Assembly (NCBI GenBank): GCA_025399215.1
Contig: MU621166.1
Coordinates: 1-64,000 of the forward strand
Source: Globomyces pollinis-pini
Taxonomy: Eukaryota; Chytridiomycota; Chytridiomycetes; Rhizophydiales; Globomycetaceae
DNA length: 64,000 nt
Direction: 5' to 3'
Made by a program: the position numbers and the translations under genes. Below the pieces are notes generated by a model. The model had not been told where the DNA came from, did not search any database, and was given only the letters and a program-made list of their open reading frames with translations. Shown in pieces: positions 34,235 to 43,183 of the stretch (positions within the stretch are counted from its first letter, which is position 1; the number at the start of each line of letters is the position of its first letter).

Positions 34235-36346
34235 ATGAGCCACAATCCAAGTTTGAAAATATTTTTTATGGAAAAGGTATATTAGGAATAGCTTATTTTC
34301 AGGATAAATCCAATCATAAACCTTTTGTTTGCTTGGTTTGTGATAAGCATTTTAATACTACTCAGCAGTTAAAAACTCATTCGGTAGTTCATTCAACTGA
34401 GGTATGTTTGGAATTATTATTTAAATATTCGATTCATTCATATCTAGTTCTATTAATTACACTATTAATTATCATTAGCGTCCATTTGAATGTGAATTTT
34501 GTAGTCAAACTTTCAAAAGGAAACATCATTTAACAGACCATATCATTTTACATACAACACCTTCTGAAAAATGTCCAATATGTTTCAAAGATGTTAAATT
34601 ATTAAAGAAACATATGAAAGCTCATGAAGACGAGGTAATTGGATTTTACTTTAATTACCAGAGACCATATCAATGTACAATATGTAAAAAACAATTCAAA
34701 CGTAAAGAACACTTGAAAGATCATTCAATTATTCATGAAAACATTACTGAATTCTACAATTGTTCAATTTGTAATCAAAAATTCAAACATGCATATCAAC
34801 TCAATTTTCATTTAAAAAATCATTCGGATGATGTAATTTGAATTCTTTTATAGTTTTAGCGTCCATTTTCTTGTAGTCAATGTGAAAAAACTTTCAAAAG
34901 GAAGGATGGATTAAAAGTACATGAAAAAATACATACACAAAAGTTGGATTATACTTGTGAATATTGTGGAAAATCATTTTTGCATTCTTCAAATTATAAA
35001 GATCATTTAAGGAGACATCTAACCCCAAAACGTTGTCCAAAAAGGTCTACAACACCTACACAATCAAATATAGATGATAATTTATCAACAAATGATGAAG
35101 GAAAAATGAACATTATTGTTCATCCTGACCAATCTTCATTTGTGGTAGATAGCTCATTGACTCCGAATGTGGATGGTATATTAAATGTCACAAATCCATC
35201 ACCGCTAGAAATAGTTGAGCCAAATGCAACTTTGCAAAGCAATGAAGACTATTGTCACTCTTCAGGAAATCGGCATATTTTAGAATCTAAACATAAATTA
35301 AATTTGGAACAAGATATTACCCCGAAAAGGTTGAAACTAATTACAGACAATCAAGATATCCACAAACCAGAATCAAACAACCTGGAGAGAATAGAAAATA
35401 GTTTACATACCACTAAACCTGGACCTAGCAAGAAAACGATAAAGAATCGTAGGAAAAGAGAACGCCAGAAACTTAAAAAGGCAAAAATACTTGCTGATGC
35501 AGCTACCGATAATGCAATGAATAAACCAGTCTCCTTGGATAATAATATAGGCACTAGCAAAGATGATAAAGAAAACGATACAGTCCCAGTCATCAATGAA
35601 ACAACAGTTACAACCGAATCAATCACTGATAACCAAACCAATGAACTGATCCAGCATTTAAATCCATGTAGAAAAACTAACATAAATAATTCAACAAAGA
35701 TATTTGAATGTGGATTATGCCAACTTCAATTTGATAATTTAACTTTACTTAAACAACATTCCAAAACACATGATTTTAAATGTGGAATGTGTTCGAAAAC
35801 TTTAACATCGCATTATGGATTATTACAACATTTGAATACACATTCTGATAAACGAGAAAGATTCTATTGCACTTATACCAATGAAAATGAGCGGTCATGT
35901 AGAAAGTCATATTTATCAGTAAAAATAACCGTTATTGATCATTATAGGAAGCCAGTTTAAAAGTACATATCCGAACCAAACATTTAAATATCAAACCATT
36001 TCAATGTCCTCATTGTGAATATCAAAGTTCCTTCAAACATGTGCTTTTAAAACACATCAAAACACACGATAAAATAGATCCACTATTAGATTTCAGTGCG
36101 CCATCAATTGAACCATCCCCATCCAGTATATTCTCACAAATCAGCGGGTTTCAGAACAATGAAGTCGTTGAAACTAGGAAATTCAAATGTTTTTTGAATA
36201 ACTGTCAAGCAAGGTTTAAACGTATGTACGATTTGAATCGACATGTACAATCAGCTTTTCATGCTAAAGATCATGTCAGTGATGTCATACCTACTGATGA
36301 TGATATGATGAATGAAGATGATATACAACATTCTATTGAACAGTAG
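34235..36346 (+). CDS. Multi-C2H2 zinc-finger protein, probable transcription factor
   Basis: Starting at the ATG at 34235 (MSHNPSLKIFFMEK), a 26-nt intron leads to fingers such as CLVCDKHFNTTQQLKTH, CEFCSQTFKRKHHLTDH, CTICKKQFKRKEHLKDH, CSICNQKFKHAYQLNFH, CSQCEKTFKRKDGLKVH and CEYCGKSFLHSSNYKDH. A disordered basic linker of about 230 residues separates these from a C-terminal set (CGLCQLQFDNLTLLKQH, CGMCSKTLTSHYGLLQH, CPHCEYQSSFKHVLLKH and a final long C2H2). I count at least ten. Several phase-0 introns fall in the inter-finger linker, between the Glu and the ArgProPhe/Tyr. Target unknown. Nothing marks it as TFIIIA. Confidence 0.8.
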
Positions 36347-36385
36347 CCTTTTATATAAAAATCAATGTGTCTGAACGACACTGTG

Positions 36386-36453
36386 TATGTCCAATCAAAC
36401 TGTTTATTTTACTTTTTGATATGTCCAATCAAACTGTTTATTTTACTTTTTGA
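36386..36453. repeat. Perfect 34-bp tandem duplication
   Basis: tatgtccaatcaaactgttt.. occurs at 36386-36419 and again at 36420-36453 with no change, so the duplication is recent. It sits between two convergent genes. Confidence 0.85.
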
Positions 36454-36470
36454 AAAAGACACTTCCATCA

Positions 36471-36668
36471 TCATTTTAAATGAGTAGTCAAGTAGCATAG
36501 TGAACCAAAGTGCAAACGCGTCAATAAAAACGCTAGTGCTGTGAGAATGTGGTTTAACAGATATGAACTAAACAGTTTTGCTTTCTTCCCACCTATCTTC
36601 CCGCCATCCGATTTAGCTTGACGTTGAATCAAAAGTATCTTTTTATAACCTGGTCCTTGCTTGCTCAT
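36471..36668 (-). CDS. Small hypothetical membrane protein
   Basis: Reading from the ATG at 36668 gives 65 residues: MSKQGPGYKKILLIQRQAKS, a Gly/Lys-rich stretch, then one hydrophobic segment (LFSSYLLNHILTALAFLLTR). No family recognised. It ends at 36471, 17 bp from the tandem repeat. Support is only the open frame and plausible topology. Confidence 0.35.
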   Translation of the reverse strand: MSKQGPGYKKILLIQRQAKSDGGKIGGKKAKLFSSYLLNHILTALAFLLTRLHFGSLCYLTTHLK

Positions 36669-36733
36669 CGTTGTCAGTGTGAACAAATAAAGTTCAGAAA
36701 TCGTGAAAAGCAACTTTATATTACAAAATACAA

Positions 36734-37209
36734 TCAAGGAGTTGGAAATGAATCCAACAATTCAGTGATATCATTATCTAAATGGTGATTCAATTCATTT
36801 GCACCAAAGACACCATCCGGGATGAATGGTAAGAAAGGTTTGATAACCATTGGAGGTTGAATTGGAGCACCAATGACCAAATCCATTGAAACTTTACTCT
36901 CCACAGGTTTGAAAACTAACATCAATACATGTTACAAAAAAAACCTTTCCGTAATATCTGTGATATCCGAGTTTGTGTCAAACTTGATTGACGTGATTTG
37001 GATTGATTGAATTTACCTGTTGGTTTCCTATCCATCATGGTAGAATTCTGAAATGTCCACGATACTAGTTTTTATAAACTATCACCAAATTTACATGGTT
37101 TTGGATGAGGTTGATAATGTAAATCCAATGCTGTCAAATTCATATCTGAAACGGGTTTTGAATTGTTGAATTGAAAACCAAGATATTGCTTGGATTTTGG
37201 TAATATCAT
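36734..37209 (-). CDS. Small unknown protein, three exons
   Basis: The ATG at 37209 gives MILPKSKQYLGFQFNNSKPV..LDLHYQPHPKP, a 30-nt intron, LSWTFQNSTMMDRKPT, then a 102-nt intron and FKPVESKVSMDLVIGAPIQP, ending ITELLDSFPTP. About 110 aa, Pro-rich, no family recognised. The 102-nt intron has an internal AG|GT about 29 nt before its end, so it may be two abutting introns (73 and 29 nt). Confidence 0.45.
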
Positions 37210-37407
37210 TCGTCTTTTTCTCTATTAGAATTTAAACTTTTTTTCGACGCGTTTCTGTTCGTGTGATTTGATCAAGGATAGTGAGGAGCATACTCAAGAC
37301 TCCACCAGTAAACACATAGTTTGTATTTCTAGATATAGCAACTAAACACATCATCAAGTTTAAAAAAAATGTATTGATGGCAAAATAAATGACTAGGTAG
37401 AAACATT

Positions 37408-37686
37408 TCAGGGGGTACGAGGAATGAGTGGTAACTCATTCTGAATGGTACCGAATCCATATTCAGCCAATTGATCTAAAGAAGGGAAATCTTTTACAAG
37501 TTCCTCAAATGTACATTGATTATCATGAGTAAGTTGTTCGACAACTTGATTGAGTCTTTCTAACCTATCATCTCTAATTCGGAATTTACGTTGGATGGTT
37601 GTATAGACTGTGGTGGTTAGTTGTGGTTTGGTTGATAGAAATGTATATTTCGTTAATTCTGTTCGAAGTGGTGCTTTTGATTTCAT
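37408..37686 (-). CDS. Small basic protein, possibly mitochondrial
   Basis: From the ATG at 37686: a basic, Thr-rich N-terminus (MKSKAPLRTELTKYTFLSTK) without acids in the first eight residues, which could target mitochondria, then FRIRDDRLERLNQVVEQLTH and an acidic end TIQNELPLIPRTP. 92 residues, no family recognised. An upstream in-frame TTG could lengthen it by 18 residues. Confidence 0.45.
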   Translation of the reverse strand: MKSKAPLRTELTKYTFLSTKPQLTTTVYTTIQRKFRIRDDRLERLNQVVEQLTHDNQCTFEELVKDFPSLDQLAEYGFGTIQNELPLIPRTP

Positions 37687-37785
37687 TTGCTTTTTGCGTG
37701 TGATTGAAAATTTGATGATTGTTTGTTTAAATTGTAACAATGTGTTTTTTTGACATGCCTGATTTGGAAGGTGGTGTACATTTCA

Positions 37786-37904
37786 GTCTCTTTATAGATG
37801 TACTAGTTTAGCTAGGAAAGAGATGTACATTTCAGTCTCTTTGTGGATGTAATTTGAGTCTCTTTATAGATGTACTAGTTTAGCTAGGAAAGTGATGTAC
37901 ATTT
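37786..37904. repeat. 47-bp direct repeat with 72-bp period
   Basis: gtctctttatagatgtacta.. at 37786-37832 recurs at 37858-37904 with one change (aaagaga to aaagtga); shorter pieces (gatgtacatttcagtctcttt) fill the space. It lies in the 300-bp gap between the small protein gene and the seven-TM RGS gene. Confidence 0.85.
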
Positions 37905-38041
37905 GAGTTATCTTTATCTGTTTGCAATTAGACAGTGATCAGTATATTCATGGAAGAACTTAGCAATAGTTTGGAAATAATTGATTTATACAAGAAACTA
38001 AATTTATTTTTTAAATATTGAAGAGATGAAACCATAACTAA

Positions 38042-39834
38042 TCAAGTATCACAAGGCTTCCATTGTCGATACTCGATCGTTTCAGTAAATAACGGAATTT
38101 GATGTTGAATCAACCAATCTCGTGCCACAGGTTCTAACCCATCAAACAACTTGATACCTGGTATTGCGTTCTTGTCCATTTCTTTCGCTGCTCTGATACA
38201 AGCTCCAAGTGGGTAGCTTGGGAAGTGAATCTACTTTTAGTGGTTTTGTTTTTATACCAGTTGTTTGGATTTTGGGGAAAGGTATTGTTCGATTATGGCA
38301 TGTCGAGTTTGAATGATTAATTCATTGTTGGTGTTTTCGGTTGCTAATTGTCGATATTTTTTGATATCAAGTAGGAATTGTAGATTTTCAAGTCCTTGAT
38401 CATTTGCGAGATAATTGATAAAAAGTTGAGCCAAATCTGGATATGTTAAAATGTTCTCTAGGGCATTAGTGGGATTGATGGGGATTGTTTGTTCTGGGAG
38501 TTTGTCAATACTTCTTTGTGATTGTCGTAGGCCTAGTCTCTGATCGTATAGACTGTTTTTGCTAAGTGTCGATTGTGTTTCATTAATATGGCTATTGCTA
38601 TGTCTATGTTGTTTAAATGTAGCTATATTTATACCTTTTTGGTTAATTGGTAAATTATATCATACCTATTACATAAGTATCAAATGAATATACCTAAAGA
38701 ATTAGAACAAGCAAATTACCTTTGTGAGTGTCTATGTTTAGCAAAAGGAACGGAATCATTAAAGGAAGAAGTTGAACCAAAATCTTCAACAATCACAATA
38801 GGTTTTCTATAAATAACGATAAAGGAAGGCAATGCAAAAAAGAGGAGAAAGCATACAGTAGGAATCACAATTTCAATACTACGATTAAGAAACATTAGAA
38901 TACTAATCAATTAAATTATCAAACAACACAGTAGGATTATAAATATCAAACAGTTTGATGATAGCAGCAAAATCTAGTAACAAAAAAGTACCAATGTATT
39001 GGTATCTCAGTGCAAAAGTATCAGATTGACAACTAATGATGAGATTTTGGATATGAGTACTGAACAATGTAGGAAGCAGCAGCAATGTTTGAGAGTAAAA
39101 CAAAAATTAGAAGGATGATATTAAAAGCGGAGATGAATGGAGTAGGTTGGTCGTTCAAGTATGCTTGATAATCCCAAGGTGATGCTAGTGCAGTGAGGAT
39201 GATGAATGGGATGAGACAAATGTAAAAATATACTTTCCAAGTATATTTTTCTGTAGTAAGTCTTTTATAATGATCTAAGGTTAACTTTATCAACTATGTA
39301 CCTGATAGAGTGAGTGGTTACACAGAATACCTGAAATATTAGGATATTTTAAAGTACCTATCAATTTGTTTAAAAAAAGATTATAATACCTATGAGATGA
39401 GTGTTTTCATATTACAAAAAGTACCTTTTATAGATTAAATTTAGATAAAGATACCTTCGTGATCAACCGTTAAACCAAAAGATTGTTGAACATCAGCAAG
39501 TTTTGAATGGCAATAGTGTTTAAATATGAGTGGGAACCAACCACAGAAAGCTAATAAAGCTAATGGGATTAGAGAGTATAGTTTTACCCAAGATACGAGA
39601 AGTAGCGTCAATAGATTTCTGTGAAATTAAAGAAGCAGTTTCATAAGAATGTAGTAAAGATCTTAATATGGAATAAGAGAATAAGAGTAGACCTAAGAAA
39701 GGGGTGAAAGACCAAGCTCTATAAGCAATAGAAGGTCTTTGATAATATAGACAGAATATTGGTAGAGAAGGTAAATATATGATAGCATTTAAGATACAGC
39801 ATAATATAGATAAGTTTTTATCTGATACAATCAT
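38042..39834 (-). CDS. Seven-transmembrane protein with C-terminal RGS domain
   Basis: From the ATG at 39834 the spliced protein shows seven hydrophobic segments: ILCCILNAIIYLPSLPIFCL, TPFLGLLLFSYSILRSLL, ALLAFCGWFPLIF, FYICLIPFIILTALA, ISAFNIILLIFVLLSNIAA, IGTFLLLDFAAIIKLF and IVIPTVCFLLFFALPSFIVI. A Ser/Gln-rich linker leads to an RGS domain: NALENILTYPDLAQLFINYL, DQGLENLQFLLDIKKYRQL, AAKEMDKNAIPGIKLFD, ending QWKPCDT. 7TM-RGS proteins are known from fungi (GprK type) and plants (AtRGS1); the RGS part speeds GTP hydrolysis by G-alpha. The gene has two back-to-back intron arrays (38604-38719, 39275-39454). It is divergent from PDI across the TAGGGTT cluster. Confidence 0.8.
38604..38719 (-). 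other. Back-to-back intron array, four modules
   Basis: Read on the minus strand, modules of 26, 28, 31 and 31 nt (38694-38719, 38666-38693, 38635-38665, 38604-38634) each start GTA and end AG and abut directly. Removing all joins CAC TCA CAA AG to A CAT AGC AAT in frame. Confidence 0.75.
39275..39454 (-). other. Back-to-back intron array, six modules
   Basis: On the minus strand six modules of 30, 35, 32, 27, 29 and 27 nt (39425-39454, 39390-39424, 39358-39389, 39331-39357, 39302-39330, 39275-39301) all begin GTA and end AG with nothing between. Excising all 180 nt joins GTT GAT CAC GAA G to AT CAT TAT AAA AGA in frame, linking the third and fourth membrane segments. Confidence 0.78.
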
Positions 39835-39872
39835 ATTAAAGACGCGTTTCTTTGTAAGTAATAAGCCAACTG

Positions 39873-40023
39873 ATTAGGGTTAAAATCACTTGTTAGGGTT
39901 ACAAGTAGTTAGGGTTATTTTGTAGTTAGTAATAGTAATTAGGGTTACGAGTAGTTAGGGTTACTAGTAACTAGGGTTAGTAGTAGTAGTTAGGGTTACA
40001 AGTAGTTAGGGTTAGTAGGGTTA
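39873..40023. promoter_or_regulatory. Cluster of nine TAGGGTT (telobox-like) motifs in a divergent promoter
   Basis: TAGGGTT occurs nine times in about 150 bp, mostly as (g/a)gttagggtta with taca/tagt spacers, all in one orientation. It fills the gap between the divergent 7TM-RGS and PDI genes. AAACCCTA teloboxes are known promoter elements of ribosomal and housekeeping genes in plants and some fungi (bound by Tbf1/Trb-type proteins). The spacing is too loose for a telomere remnant. Confidence 0.5.
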
Positions 40024-40042
40024 TTTTATCCCTTGATTTTCC

Positions 40043-41444
40043 ATGCGATTGATTACTTTAATAGGATTCGCATTCGCTTCTTCTGTTGTTGATGTCACTT
40101 CTTCAAATTTAAAAAATGTATTCTTTTTTTTTAATCACTTAGATCATCGATGGTTCAAAAAATGTTTTACTAGAATTATATGCTCCTTGGTGTGGTCATT
40201 GTAAACAATTAGCCCCGTATATTATCTATTATTAATATTAGCGTATACGAAAATGTTGCTGATGCTTACAAAAAACATTCAGATATTATCATTGCTAAAG
40301 TAGATGCTGATAATTACAAAGATATTGCTACTAAATATAACGTTCAAGGTTTCCCTACTCTCAAATGGTATCCTTAAAACTTGATCTTACCTAAAGGTTC
40401 CCAAAAGGTTCAACGGATCCTGAAGACTACACTGGTGGACGTGACGAAGAATCTTTCTTTGATTTTATAAAGGAAAAAACTGGTTTGAAATCTGCTTTCA
40501 AAAAAGCACCTACCTCTGTTGTCGTTCTCTCCTCCTCAAATTTTGATGAAATCGTCTTGAATTCAAACAAAAATGTACTCGTAGAGTTTTATGCTCCTTG
40601 GTGTGGTCACTGTAAAAGTTTGGCTCCCATTTACGAAACTGTTGCAAAAGCATTCCAAACTGAATCCGATTGTATAGTGGCTAACTTGGATGCTACCAAA
40701 GCTGAAGATGTTGGCACTAGATATGATGTCACAGGCTACCCTACCTTAAAATTCTTTGCAAAAGATGGTTCCATTACTGAATATGAAGGTTTTTCCTACT
40801 TTTATTTATCTTTAGGTTCATCTTTTACTTATATTGATCCATAGGTTCTCAAAAACAGTTATATTGATAATAGGTTCTCTCAAGCTGTATTAATGCTAGG
40901 TTTATTGACTACTATTATTAATACCAGGTTCTCGTTCCAAATTGGATCTCATTGATTTCTTAAATAAACACTGTGGTACTTTCCGTAAAGAGGATGGGTC
41001 CATTACTTCTAAAGGTGGTTTGGTCTCAGATTTAGAACCATTGGTTGCGAAATTCTTGAAAGCTGATACTGCTTCAAAGGTCGAAATTGCCAAGGAAACC
41101 ACTACTAAGGGTGAAGCTCTCGGTTCAAAGTATTCTTTATAATGATGTTGACTATAGGTATTTAAAAATTTCAACACTAATTGTTTGTCAGGTATTTGGA
41201 TAATTTGAATAAATCTAATCAATTATTAGGTATGCAAAATATTATGGAAAAACAATGAACAAAATCATCAAGAACAGTGGATACATTGATAAAGAAGTTG
41301 CCAGATTAACAAAGTAACCATATTAAATTAATTAGTAGGATTTTGGATGCTGGAACTACTGCACCTGAAAAAGTGGATGACTTTATGATGAGACGTAATA
41401 TTCTAAACACTTTCCGTGGTCTTGATGGACATGAGGAATTGTAA
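40043..41444 (+). CDS. Protein disulfide isomerase, two thioredoxin domains plus ERp29-like C-terminal domain
   Basis: The ATG at 40043 gives a signal peptide ([20 protein letters not shown]). Two thioredoxin domains each keep the APWCGHC active site ([34 protein letters not shown]) and a cis-Pro ([15 protein letters not shown]). A C-terminal all-helical domain follows ([50 protein letters not shown]), as in ERp29 and the PDI-D group of Dictyostelium and plants. The protein ends DGHEEL; HEEL is a plausible ER-retrieval signal of the KDEL class. Eight or so introns, two of them back-to-back arrays. It folds secretory proteins in the ER. Confidence 0.9.
40789..40927 (+). other. Back-to-back intron array, five modules
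   Basis: Modules 40789-40815 (27 nt), 40816-40844 (29), 40845-40873 (29), 40874-40899 (26) and 40900-40927 (28) each start GTT and end AG and abut directly. The exon that follows also starts GTTCTC, like modules 3 and 4. Removing all joins TAT GAA G to GT TCT CGT in the PDI frame. Confidence 0.75.
41130..41229 (+). other. Back-to-back intron array, three modules
   Basis: Modules 41130-41157 (28 nt), 41158-41191 (34) and 41192-41229 (38) all start GTAT and end AG. The following exon also starts GTAT. Removing all joins GGT TCA AA to G TAT GCA AAA in the PDI frame. Confidence 0.75.
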
Positions 41445-41910
41445 TAAAGTCCCAGATGCATTTTCATCTAATTTGCCTTTGTTTTAAAATTTCTTTGCAA
41501 CTTGTTCGAATCGATAAGCCTGACCAATGGATCATACTTGGTCACTTCAAAACTCAGCATGTAAATACAAAAGTTCAAGCATAATACTGGGAAAGGGATG
41601 AATACTAGTAATTAGGAGATTCGGAAACTGAATGAAATAAATGACCATGCGAACTGGTATTATTCCACCTTGTATCCGAGTCAATAAGGCCGAATTCGGA
41701 TGGTTTAAGGGACCCATTTCAATTCAAATATTTACTTCCTGGTATAAGATTTTGTAAAGACAATCATCATAAATGGATATTCAATCTCTCTATACCAAAA
41801 TGATTCCATCGAATCTTCCAGTGTCCGACTCCAATTCTGTTTCAAAATGAGACAAAACGCCCTAGAGTTTAAAACACCAAAAAAATAAGGCCACCAAGTT
41901 CGACAATTGA
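41445..41910. other. Intergenic region with a 38-codon open frame
   Basis: An ATG-started plus-strand frame (from about 41643; MTMRTGIIPPCIRVNKAEFG, ending in TAA) is open but has no recognisable motif. I do not call a gene. Otherwise nothing seen. Confidence 0.3.
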
Positions 41911-43041
41911 ATGACAGAAAGTACTGAAGTATTCACACTTCCGGTAGTGCTAGAGCTCTCCGAAATATGTCAAATGCAAGTCCAAATTGAAAATGAAGTA
42001 TCACGTCGAACTCAACCCATCAATTTCGAATATATCAAAGAACAAATTGAATTACTATCAGAAGTTCGACAACATAAACAAAACTTACATAACACAATGT
42101 TTGAATCCGTCAATAAATGTACTACAGCTTCCTTCTACCTCTTGTGTCATCTGAACCTCACTTTGGACTCTACTTTGGAAATCATTAAATGTTTAGCCAA
42201 CAGTACTGATTTAGAATCCGTCTATACAGGCTTGAACATGAATCCCACACTAACATGTGATTTATTCAAAGTATTAAAATCCGTACCGAATTTAAAAATG
42301 TTGAATTCTTTTGGTACTTATTTACCAATTGAATCTATCACGATCTTGTCACATTTCAATCAATTACAAAACTTGACCATCAATGTGAATAACGATACTA
42401 TTGATCATTCCAACCCAATCTTTAAATTCATTCAAACCACCAAAACGTTGGATTTCGTTTATTTATCTTTTGGACAATTGACACCGTTATTGATGAGACA
42501 ATTGATTGGATTGATGCAAGAGTGTGTGAATGTGGTAGGTTGGCATATTTCATGTCCTGATATCCATCATCATCATTCGGTATTACGTATGATTGAAGGG
42601 TTACGTGGTCAACCTTATATAAAAGAATTCACAATGGTCACTCGTAATCCCAATTATATGTATGAAGATATGATTTATGATATGTTGTATGGAATCTTTA
42701 AAAGTAATGATAATTTGGTAGTCAATGTATATGATCAAGTAGCATTTCATTGTAAAGAATTCAAACGATTGGATAAAGAAATACAAATTCGAGATCAATT
42801 TTCAATTATATTAAAATCAAGTCGATTATTACTATTGATGGATATTCCAATAGATTTATTGATTGAAATATTATTGAATTATGTACGTGTGGATGATGAA
42901 GTTTGGAGTTGGTGTGGTCATGTGTTGTTGGATAGAAGATCGGTTGGTTGGTTGGTACCGAATTCGTATTCGGGATTTTCTCATGATGTTTTGGTACGTC
43001 ATTGTAGGGATTGGTACTTGAAGCATACACTTGAAGGTTGA
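41911..43041 (+). CDS. Unknown 376-aa protein, leucine-rich-repeat-like
   Basis: Single intronless frame. The middle third has loosely repeated 'L..L..hNh..' units (TCDLFKVLKSVPNLKMLNSF, FNQLQNLTINVNNDTIDHSN, TKTLDFVYLSFGQLTPLLMR, CVNVVGWHISCPDIHHHHSV) like RNase-inhibitor-type or F-box-associated LRRs. The C-terminus has LMDIPIDLLIEILLNYVRVD, which resembles an F-box core placed unusually at the end. No family can be named. Confidence 0.55.
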   Translation: MTESTEVFTLPVVLELSEICQMQVQIENEVSRRTQPINFEYIKEQIELLSEVRQHKQNLHNTMFESVNKCTTASFYLLCHLNLTLDSTLEIIKCLANSTDLESVYTGLNMNPTLTCDLFKVLKSVPNLKMLNSFGTYLPIESITILSHFNQLQNLTINVNNDTIDHSNPIFKFIQTTKTLDFVYLSFGQLTPLLMRQLIGLMQECVNVVGWHISCPDIHHHHSVLRMIEGLRGQPYIKEFTMVTRNPNYMYEDMIYDMLYGIFKSNDNLVVNVYDQVAFHCKEFKRLDKEIQIRDQFSIILKSSRLLLLMDIPIDLLIEILLNYVRVDDEVWSWCGHVLLDRRSVGWLVPNSYSGFSHDVLVRHCRDWYLKHTLEG

Positions 43042-43183
43042 TTTTTTTTTAATATTCTATATAAATACCATTTCTAATTCACTTTTATACAACTTATACA
43101 ATTTGGTAGTGTATTTTAAGAATTCACACTAAAACAACAAAGATTCTGGTACCATTGATTTAATAATATATTATAAAATGGAT

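Noticed and set aside
39873..40023. Interstitial telomere (TTAGGG)n
   Set aside because: The repeats are not in tandem register; spacers vary from 3 to 20 bp and units share longer context, so a regulatory cluster is more likely.
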